This document shows positions 1-5,534 of a stretch of DNA of 6,295 bases, piece after piece (positions within the stretch are counted from its first letter, which is position 1; each line of letters opens with the position of its first letter). Location: assembly GCA_050701635.1 (NCBI GenBank), contig JBOGDF010000322.1, positions 1 to 6,295 of the forward strand, given 5' to 3'. The notes under the pieces are model-generated. The model had not been told where the DNA came from. It saw nothing but the letters and a program-made list of their open reading frames with translations, and searched no databases. The DNA is from WHSM01 sp050701635 (GTDB lineage Bacteria > Actinomycetota > Actinomycetes > Mycobacteriales > Micromonosporaceae). A program made the translations under genes and the position numbers.

Positions 1-2727
1 GCCGCACACGGCGCGGTGCCGCGGCCGCCCGCCGGCCGCCGGGTGACCGGCGCCGACCGGCTGCGGCTGTGGTACCCGACGCCCGGCACCGAGGCGAAGA
101 TGATCGAGGAAGGGCTGCCGATCGGCAACGGCCGGATCGGCGGGCTGGTCGGCGGTACGCCGGACAACACCTCGCTGTTCCTTACCGACGCCTCGATGTG
201 GAGCGGCGGCGCCAACGACACGTTGGACTCCGCCGGCCAGTTCCCGTACGAGCGCGTCAAGTTCGGTACGTTCCAGCTGCTCGGCAAGGCGCGGGTACGC
301 GTACCGGCGCACACCACCTCGGCGGTCACCAGCTACGTACGCGAACTCGACCTCAGCAACGGGCTCGTGGTCACGCGGTACGTCCACCAGGGCGTGACGT
401 ACACCCAGGAGGTGTTCTGCAGCCACCCCGACGACGTCATCGTGATCCGGCTCAGCCAGTCCGGCGGGGGGTCGTACACCGGCTCGGTGACGCTCGAGGG
501 CACCCGCGGTGAGGCGACCAGGGTCGACACTCGCAAGCGCACCGCCGCCATCGACGCCAGCCTCGGCAACGGCCTGAAGTACGCCGCGGTCACCGGCGCC
601 GCCGCGACCAGCGGCAAGCTCGGTACGTCCGGCCAGACGGTGACCTTCACCGGGGCCTCCGAAGTGGTGCTGGTGATCAGCGGCGGCACCAACTACGGCC
701 CCGACGCGGCCAACGGCTACCGCACCCCGGGGCTCGACCCGGGCGCGCTGGCGCGTACCAAGCTCGCCACCGCTCTCGCCGAGGGCGGCCCCGGCCTGGT
801 GAACACCCAGATCGGCGACTACCGGCCGCGGTTCGACCGGTTCACGCTCGACCTGGGGCAGTCCACGCCGGAGCAGCGGGCGCTGCACACCGCCGCGCGG
901 CTGGCGAAGCGCGCCGAGCCCGGTGCGGCAGCGGACCCCGAGTTCGAGGCGCTCTACCTGCAGCTGGCCCGCTACCTGACGATCACCGGCTCCCGCGACG
1001 GCCTGCCGATGAACCTGCAGGGGCTCTGGCTGGAGGGCAACACCCCGGCCTGGATGGGCGACTACCACACCGACATCAACATCCAGATGAACTGCTGGCC
1101 GACGCACCGGTTCGGCCTCGCCGAGCACGCCGAGCCGCTCGCCGACTACTGCCTGTCCCAGCTGCCCGAGTGGACCCGCCACACCAAGGCGCTGTTCAAC
1201 GACCCGCGCAACCGCTTCCGCAACACCTCGGGCCGGATCGCCGGATGGACCCTCGCCTTCTCGACGAACATCTTCGGCGGCAACGGCTGGTGGTGGCACC
1301 CGGCCGGGAACGCCTGGCTGTGCCTCGAGCTGTGGCAGCACTACGAGTTCACCCAGGACAGCGCGTACCTGGCGAAGATCATGCCGCTGCTGCGCGGCTG
1401 CGTGGAGTTCTGGGAGACCCGGCTCATCACCACCACCGTCGGTACCCGGACCGTGCTGGTCGCCGACCGGGCCTGGTCGCCCGAGCACGGGCCGCAGAAC
1501 ACCATCGGCAACTCGTACGACCAGGAAGTGGTCCACGCGCTGTTCGGCAACTTCGTGAAGGCCGCCCAGCTGCTCGGCACCGACGCCGCGCTGGCGGACA
1601 AGGCGCAGCAGCTGCGGGACCAGCTGTACCTGCCGGAGATCAGCCCGAAGAACGGCTGGCTGCAGGAGTGGATGAGCCCCGACTACCTGGGCGAGCCCCA
1701 GCACCGGCACCTGTCGGGGCTGGTCGGGTTCTACCCCGGCGACCGGATCCGGACCGACAACCAGCCGGCGGCGTACGTCGAGGGCGTACGCAAGGTGCTG
1801 GAGGCGCGGGGGCTCGACAGCTACGGCTGGGCGTGTGCCTGGCGCGCGGCGTGCTGGGCCCGGCTGAAGGACTCCAACCGGGCTTACCTGTCGATCCTGA
1901 ACGTGCTGCGGCCGTCCAACGGCGTACGCAACGGCTCGTCGGTCAACCTGTTCGACATGTACGACGGGTACATCTTCCAGATCGACGCGAACCTCGGCGT
2001 ACCTGCCGCGATGCTGGAGATGCTGGTGTACTCGCGGCCGGGCGTGATCGACCTGATGCCGGCCGTACCGGCGGCGTGGAAGGACGGCAGCGTGCGGGGG
2101 TTCGGTGCGCGGGGCGGCTTCCGCCTCGACATGACGTGGGCCGGCGGCGCCCCGACCTCGGTGACGCTGTACAGCGCCGCCGGCGGCACCACCGAGCTGC
2201 GGGTCGGCGACTGGCGGCAGACGGTCACGGTCGCGGCGGGAGGCTCGACCACGGTGCAGCCGCAGGGCGTGCCGTACCCGCCGCCGCCCCCGCCACCTCC
2301 GCCGCCGCCGGCCGTACGCATCGCGAACGTACACAGCGGCCTGGTGATGGAGGTGTACGGCGGCAGCAGCAGCGCCGGCGCCAAGATCGCGCAGTGGACC
2401 GACAGCGGCTCCACCAGCCAGCGCTGGCAGCAGGTGGCCACCTCCGACGGATACGGGCTGATCACGTCGGTCCGCTCCGGCATGGCGGTCGACATTCCGG
2501 GCTCCAACACCGCCGAGGGCACCGACCTGATCCAGTGGTCGCCCAACGGTGGCGTCAACCAGGAGTGGAAGCCGGTCGACATGGGCAACGGCCAGGTCAA
2601 GATCGTCAGCCGGCTCACCGACAAGGTGATCGGGGTCTCAGGCGCGTCGACGGCGCCCGGGGCGTACGTGGAGATCCAGACGTACACCGGTCACGCCAGT
2701 CAGCACTGGACCATCACGCCGTCGTAG
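1..2727 (+). CDS. GH95-family alpha-L-fucosidase with C-terminal ricin-type lectin domain (5' partial)
   Basis: Predicted inverting exo-glycosidase that removes alpha-linked L-fucose (some family members act on L-galactose), probably outside the cell. The frame is open from base 1, so the true start and any signal peptide lie upstream; a GTG at 16 is available but no ribosome site is visible before it. Residues here count from that GTG. The N-terminal beta-sandwich begins at LWYPTPGTE and GLPIGNGRIGGLVGG (about 20-48). The (alpha/alpha)6 barrel follows (about 280-680), with TDINIQMNCW (352-361), SPEHGP with E490 as the likely general acid, and FQIDANLG with D657. From memory these match N421/N423, E566 and D766 of Bifidobacterium AfcA, but the first Asn is Asp353 here. 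A small beta domain runs to about 750, then a proline linker and a ricin-like trefoil. The TAG stop lies 27 nt before the next gene. Family call is strong; fucose specificity is supported by the downstream genes. Confidence 0.9.
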   Translation, partial: AAHGAVPRPPAGRRVTGADRLRLWYPTPGTEAKMIEEGLPIGNGRIGGLVGGTPDNTSLFLTDASMWSGGANDTLDSAGQFPYERVKFGTFQLLGKARVRVPAHTTSAVTSYVRELDLSNGLVVTRYVHQGVTYTQEVFCSHPDDVIVIRLSQSGGGSYTGSVTLEGTRGEATRVDTRKRTAAIDASLGNGLKYAAVTGAAATSGKLGTSGQTVTFTGASEVVLVISGGTNYGPDAANGYRTPGLDPGALARTKLATALAEGGPGLVNTQIGDYRPRFDRFTLDLGQSTPEQRALHTAARLAKRAEPGAAADPEFEALYLQLARYLTITGSRDGLPMNLQGLWLEGNTPAWMGDYHTDINIQMNCWPTHRFGLAEHAEPLADYCLSQLPEWTRHTKALFNDPRNRFRNTSGRIAGWTLAFSTNIFGGNGWWWHPAGNAWLCLELWQHYEFTQDSAYLAKIMPLLRGCVEFWETRLITTTVGTRTVLVADRAWSPEHGPQNTIGNSYDQEVVHALFGNFVKAAQLLGTDAALADKAQQLRDQLYLPEISPKNGWLQEWMSPDYLGEPQHRHLSGLVGFYPGDRIRTDNQPAAYVEGVRKVLEARGLDSYGWACAWRAACWARLKDSNRAYLSILNVLRPSNGVRNGSSVNLFDMYDGYIFQIDANLGVPAAMLEMLVYSRPGVIDLMPAVPAAWKDGSVRGFGARGGFRLDMTWAGGAPTSVTLYSAAGGTTELRVGDWRQTVTVAAGGSTTVQPQGVPYPPPPPPPPPPPAVRIANVHSGLVMEVYGGSSSAGAKIAQWTDSGSTSQRWQQVATSDGYGLITSVRSGMAVDIPGSNTAEGTDLIQWSPNGGVNQEWKPVDMGNGQVKIVSRLTDKVIGVSGASTAPGAYVEIQTYTGHASQHWTITPS
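2278..2310 (+). repeat. Poly-proline linker (11 consecutive CCN codons)
   Basis: Eleven proline codons in a row (residues 755-765 counted from the GTG at 16) join the GH95 catalytic part to the lectin domain. The codons are mainly CCG but include CCC, CCA and CCT, so this is a protein-level linker rather than a perfect nucleotide repeat. Such linkers are common in secreted modular carbohydrate-active enzymes of actinomycetes. Runs of prolines may also slow ribosomes, so translation here may depend on EF-P (inference). Confidence 0.9.
2311..2724 (+). other. Ricin B-type beta-trefoil (CBM13-like) domain within the fucosidase
   Basis: The last 138 residues (about 766-903 from the GTG at 16) hold three repeats of roughly 45 residues. 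Each ends in the QxW signature: SQRW (Q802, W804), NQEW (Q849, W851) and SQHW (Q896, W898). The acidic sugar-contact position of the LDV-like motif reads E779 (VMEV) in the first repeat, D826 (AVDI) in the second and G873 (VIGV) in the third, so the third site may not bind sugar. The domain probably anchors the enzyme to a glycan, but its ligand cannot be read from sequence. Confidence 0.88.
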
Positions 2728-2738
2728 GCGTACCACCG

Positions 2739-2748
2739 AAAGGAAGAG
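2739..2748 (+). promoter_or_regulatory. Ribosome binding site of the FAH-family gene
   Basis: A purine-rich AAAGGAAGAG tract ends 6 nt before the ATG at 2755, in the only true intergenic gap of the window (2728-2754). The gap has no room for a convincing promoter or terminator, so the downstream genes are probably transcribed together with the fucosidase. Confidence 0.7.
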
Positions 2749-2754
2749 CAGAGC

Positions 2755-3597
2755 ATGAAGCTGGCGCGGATCGGAGCACCGGGTCGCGAGCGTCCCGCCG
2801 TGATGGACGGCGAGGGGCGCTGGCGTGACCTGTCACCCGTGCTGCCCGAGCTGACCGCCGATCCGCCGGGGTCCGCCGCCGACATCGCGCGGCGGGCCCT
2901 CGCCGGCGGGGCGCTCCCCGTGATCGACGCACCGACCAGGTTCGGCCCGCCGGTGGAACGGGTCGGCAAGGTGGTCTGCATCGGGCTCAACTACCGCGAC
3001 CACGCCGCCGAGACCGGTGCCGAGATCCCGGCCGAGCCGGTGGTGTTCCTCAAGGCCGGCGACACGGTGGTGGGGGCGTACGACGAGGTGCTGGTGCCCC
3101 GCAACTCCCGCAAGACCGACTGGGAGGTGGAGCTGGCGGTGGTGATTGGCCGCACCGCGCGCTACCTTCCGGACGAGGCCGCCGCCGACGCCTGCATCGC
3201 CGGGTACGCGATCAGCCACGACGTCTCCGAACGCGAGTTCCAGCTCGAACGTGGCGGCCAGTGGGACAAGGGGAAGAACTGCGAGACGTTCAACCCGCTC
3301 GGCCCGTGGCTGGTGGCCCCGGACGAGATCGCCGATCCGCAGGCGCTCGGGCTGCGGCTGTGGGTCAACGGCGACCTCCGCCAGGACGGCTCCACCAAAG
3401 ACATGATTTTCGGGGTACGCCACCTCGTCCACTACCTGAGCCAGGTGATGGTGCTCTACCCCGGAGACGTGGTGAACACCGGTACGCCGGCCGGCGTGGC
3501 GCTCGGCACCGGGGCGCCGTACCTGAAGCCGGGAGACGTGGTGGAGCTCGAGATCGACGGGCTCGGCCGGCAGCGCCAGGTGTTGGGGGCGGCATGA
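2755..3597 (+). CDS. FAH-family hydrolase, probable 2,4-diketo-3-deoxy-L-fuconate hydrolase
   Basis: A 280-residue cytoplasmic enzyme of the fumarylacetoacetate hydrolase family, a normal full length. The start MKLARIG is the usual beginning for this subgroup and has a good ribosome site. Visible family motifs are GLNYRDHAAE with H83 and E86, the metal-binding WEVE (E124, E126) and D156 in SHDVSER, then WDKGKNCETFNPLGPW (170-185, K172) and NTGTPAGV (GTP at 243-245). The family binds Mg2+ or Mn2+ and hydrolyses a C-C bond next to a diketo group. In the non-phosphorylative L-fucose pathway a member of this family splits 2,4-diketo-3-deoxy-L-fuconate into pyruvate and L-lactate. That substrate is inferred from the neighbours: many family members are annotated only as 2-hydroxyhepta-2,4-diene-1,7-dioate isomerase or ureidoglycolate lyase, and the rhamnose pathway uses a similar enzyme. 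Its stop overlaps the next start (ATGA). Confidence 0.85.
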   Translation: MKLARIGAPGRERPAVMDGEGRWRDLSPVLPELTADPPGSAADIARRALAGGALPVIDAPTRFGPPVERVGKVVCIGLNYRDHAAETGAEIPAEPVVFLKAGDTVVGAYDEVLVPRNSRKTDWEVELAVVIGRTARYLPDEAAADACIAGYAISHDVSEREFQLERGGQWDKGKNCETFNPLGPWLVAPDEIADPQALGLRLWVNGDLRQDGSTKDMIFGVRHLVHYLSQVMVLYPGDVVNTGTPAGVALGTGAPYLKPGDVVELEIDGLGRQRQVLGAA

Positions 3598-4361
3598 GCC
3601 AGCCGGGGGAGTACGACGGCATCCGCGCGCTGGTCACCGGTGGCGCGTCGGGGATCGGGCTGGCGGTCGCGCGCCGGCTGGCCGACCTGGGCGCCGCGGT
3701 GGCGGTGCTGGATCGGACGACGGAACCGACCGGGGACGGGCTCCGGTTGGTCACCGCCGACGTCACCGACGCCGCCGCGGTGGAGCGGGCCGTCGGCGAG
3801 GCGGTCGGGCTGCTGGGCGGGCTCGACGTACTGGTCAACTGCGCCGGCGTGGGCGCGATTGGCACGGTCGCCGACAACGCCGACGACGAGTGGCTGCGGG
3901 TCTTCGACGTCAACGTGGTCGGCATCGCGCGGGTCACCCGGGCCGCGCTGCCGGCGCTGCGGGCCTCGGCGTACCCGGCGATCGTGAACATCGGGTCGAT
4001 CGCCGCCGGGGCCGGGCTGCCGGACCGCGCGCTGTACTCCGCCACCAAGGGGGCGGTGCAGGCGCTCACGCTCGCGATGGCGACCGACCTGCTGCCCGAC
4101 GGGGTACGGGTCAACCTGGTCAACCCGGGCACCGCCGACACCCCGTGGGTGCAGCGCAACCTGGCGCTCGCCGACGACCCCGCCGACGAGCTGGCGAAGC
4201 TGCGGGCCCGGCAGCCGCACGGCCGGCTGGTGACCGCCGAGGAGGTCGCCGACGCGGTGGCGTACCTCGGCTCGCCGCGCGCCGGCTCCACCAACGGGGC
4301 GATCCTGGCGGTGGACGGCGGTTTCGACCGGCTGCATCCCCGGGGAGGTGACCGGCGGTGA
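3594..4361 (+). CDS. SDR-family dehydrogenase, probable 2-keto-3-deoxy-L-fuconate dehydrogenase
   Basis: A 255-residue classical short-chain dehydrogenase, cytoplasmic and full length. The ATG at 3594 overlaps the preceding stop by 4 nt and starts MSQPGEYDGIRALVTGG, placing the Rossmann motif TGGASGIG at 15-22 as expected; the frame is open further upstream but that would run inside the previous gene. Other motifs are D40 at the end of strand 2 (points to NAD rather than NADP), D56 in TADVTD, NCAG (82-85), N107 and the catalytic S135, Y148 and K152 in YSATK. In L-fucose catabolism an SDR oxidises the C4 hydroxyl of 2-keto-3-deoxy-L-fuconate to the 2,4-diketo acid, the substrate of the hydrolase encoded just upstream. 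The SDR family call is nearly certain; the substrate is inferred from context, and an L-fucose or rhamnose-pathway dehydrogenase role cannot be excluded. Only a weak G-rich tract precedes the start, so translational coupling is likely. Confidence 0.85.
   Translation: MSQPGEYDGIRALVTGGASGIGLAVARRLADLGAAVAVLDRTTEPTGDGLRLVTADVTDAAAVERAVGEAVGLLGGLDVLVNCAGVGAIGTVADNADDEWLRVFDVNVVGIARVTRAALPALRASAYPAIVNIGSIAAGAGLPDRALYSATKGAVQALTLAMATDLLPDGVRVNLVNPGTADTPWVQRNLALADDPADELAKLRARQPHGRLVTAEEVADAVAYLGSPRAGSTNGAILAVDGGFDRLHPRGGDRR
4344..4349 (+). promoter_or_regulatory. Ribosome binding site supporting the GTG start of the mutarotase
   Basis: GGAGGT ends 8 nt before the GTG at 4358 and lies inside the end of the SDR gene. 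It decides the start: with this GTG, the conserved Tyr and His of the RhaM family fall at 18 and 22, as in the E. coli protein. A later in-frame GTG at 4376 would cut into the first beta strand. Confidence 0.8.
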
Positions 4362-4681
4362 CGCGCCACGGCCAGGTGGTACGGCTGCGCCCTGAGCAGG
4401 AAGCGGAGTACCGCCGGCTGCACGCCGCGGTGTGGCCCGACGTGCTGGACCAGCTCCGGCGCAGCGGCATCCGCAACTACACGATCTTCCTCCGCGACGG
4501 CCTGCTGTTCTCGTACTTCGAGTACGCCGGGAACGACTTCGCATCGGACATGGCCGCGATGGCCGCCGACCCGGCCACGCAACGGTGGTGGGCGTTGACC
4601 GCCCCATGCCAGGAGCCGGTCGACACGGCCGCGCCGGGGGAGCTGTGGGCGCCAATGGAGGAGGTGTTCCATGCCGACTGA
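4358..4681 (+). CDS. RhaM-family sugar mutarotase, probably acting on L-fucose
   Basis: A 107-residue cytoplasmic protein, about the same length as E. coli L-rhamnose mutarotase (RhaM/YiiL, about 104 residues). Conserved features are Y18 and H22 in EYRRLHAAVWPD, N40-Y41 in IRNYTIF, the F51-S52-Y53-F54-E55 strand, W77-W78 in QRWW and the C-terminal MEEVF. The family is a small ferredoxin-like alpha/beta dimer that interconverts alpha and beta anomers of a 6-deoxy sugar. Among fucose-oxidation genes it most likely supplies the anomer used by the dehydrogenase encoded downstream. It is not a member of the FucU/RbsD fucose mutarotase family, so the substrate is inferred from context and L-rhamnose stays possible. 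It starts with GTG, overlapping the SDR stop by 4 nt (GTGA), and its 3' end overlaps the lactonase gene by 11 nt. Confidence 0.88.
   Translation: MTRHGQVVRLRPEQEAEYRRLHAAVWPDVLDQLRRSGIRNYTIFLRDGLLFSYFEYAGNDFASDMAAMAADPATQRWWALTAPCQEPVDTAAPGELWAPMEEVFHAD
4657..4665 (+). promoter_or_regulatory. Strong ribosome binding site of the lactonase gene
   Basis: GGAGGAGGT lies inside the end of the mutarotase gene, 5 nt before the ATG at 4671, and fixes that ATG as the start. It also encodes the conserved MEEV stretch of the mutarotase, so the same bases serve both roles. Confidence 0.8.
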
Positions 4682-5534
4682 GGCCGGCGTACCGCGGATT
4701 GACGCGCACCACCACCTGTGGGACCTGGCGGTACGCGACCAGCCGTGGACGGCGGAGCTGCCGGTGCTGCGGCGTACGTTCACCGTCGGCGAGCTGCTGC
4801 CGCAGCTGGACGCGTACGGCATCGACGGCACGGTGCTGGTGCAGACGGTCACGTTGCCCGGCGAGACGCCCGAGCTGCTCGCGCTGGCGGCGGCGTACCC
4901 CCGGATCTTCGGTGTGGTGGGGTGGGTCGACCTGACCGCGCCCGGCGTGGGGGACCGGACCGCCGGGCTGCGGTCGCTGCCCGGCGGCGAGAGGCTGGTC
5001 GGGATCCGGCACCAGGTGCAGGCCGAACCGGACCCGCGCTGGCTGCTACGCGACGACGTGCTCGCCGGCCTCGCGGAGGTCGCGCGGGCGGGGCTGGCGT
5101 ACGACCTGGTGGTCACCCACGACCAGCTGCCGGCGGCGGTCGAGGTCGCCGGCCGGGTGCCGGAGCTGCGGTTCGTGCTCGACCACGCCGGCAAGCCGCC
5201 GATCGCCGCCGGCGGGCTCGACCCGTGGCGGGAACACCTCACCGCGCTCGCCGCCCACCCGAACGTGGCCTGCAAGCTGTCGGGGCTCGCGACCGAGGCG
5301 GGTCCGGAGTGGACGGTCGCCGACCTGGCGCCGTACGCCGACCACGTACTGGAGGCGTTCGGCGCCGACCGGGTGATGGCCGGCTCGGACTGGCCGGTCT
5401 GCCTGCTGCGCGGGTCGTACGGCGAGATCGAGCGCGCCCACCGCGAGCTGGTCGCCTCCCTCACCGCCGCGGAGTCCGCGCAGGTCATGGGTGGTACGGC
5501 AGCCCGCTGGTACCGGCTGGAGTGGGCACGATGA
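4671..5534 (+). CDS. Amidohydrolase-family L-fuconolactonase
   Basis: A 287-residue cytoplasmic enzyme of the amidohydrolase superfamily, in the group of TIM-barrel sugar lactonases (COG3618-like) that includes L-fucono-1,5-lactonase. It hydrolyses the lactone formed by fucose dehydrogenase to L-fuconate. Visible motifs in order are RIDAHHHLWD with the HxH pair H13/H15 after strand 1, the family-typical GIRHQ (H114), VTHDQLP, FVLDHAGKP (H172, K175), ACKLSGL and GSDWPVC (D240, the conserved aspartate after the last strand). The length is normal and the C-terminal NxxxWY-like end is present as GGTAARWYRL. The start is fixed by a strong ribosome site. The gene overlaps the mutarotase by 11 nt, and its stop overlaps the next start as ATGA. 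Other COG3618 members act on related lactones (L-rhamnono-, D-galactono- or L-galactonolactone), so the exact sugar rests on context. Confidence 0.88.
   Translation: MPTEAGVPRIDAHHHLWDLAVRDQPWTAELPVLRRTFTVGELLPQLDAYGIDGTVLVQTVTLPGETPELLALAAAYPRIFGVVGWVDLTAPGVGDRTAGLRSLPGGERLVGIRHQVQAEPDPRWLLRDDVLAGLAEVARAGLAYDLVVTHDQLPAAVEVAGRVPELRFVLDHAGKPPIAAGGLDPWREHLTALAAHPNVACKLSGLATEAGPEWTVADLAPYADHVLEAFGADRVMAGSDWPVCLLRGSYGEIERAHRELVASLTAAESAQVMGGTAARWYRLEWAR
5519..5522 (+). promoter_or_regulatory. Ribosome binding site of the aldo-keto reductase gene
   Basis: A short GGAG 8 nt before the ATG at 5531, inside the last codons of the lactonase gene. Together with the ATGA stop-start overlap it supports this start. 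Confidence 0.6.

Noticed and set aside
2728..2754. Terminator or promoter between the fucosidase and the hydrolase
   Set aside because: The 27-nt gap has no inverted repeat with a T tract and no recognisable -10/-35 pair; it is taken up mostly by the ribosome binding site.
1170..2828. Long + strand open frame in another phase overlapping the fucosidase
   Set aside because: Its product is Arg/Ala/Gly-rich with no family motifs, while the overlapping frame carries the whole GH95 and ricin-type protein.
3261..3593. Upstream extension of the SDR frame
   Set aside because: The frame is open, but the extension lies inside the hydrolase gene and reads as low-complexity sequence. The ATG at 3594 places the Rossmann motif at the normal distance from the N-terminus.
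2755..5534. L-rhamnose rather than L-fucose catabolic operon
   Set aside because: A RhaM-type mutarotase, an SDR and an FAH hydrolase would fit the rhamnose pathway too. The known route there uses an SDR rhamnose dehydrogenase and a different lactonase type, while the AKR, COG3618 lactonase and GH95 gene here fit fucose better. Not fully excluded.
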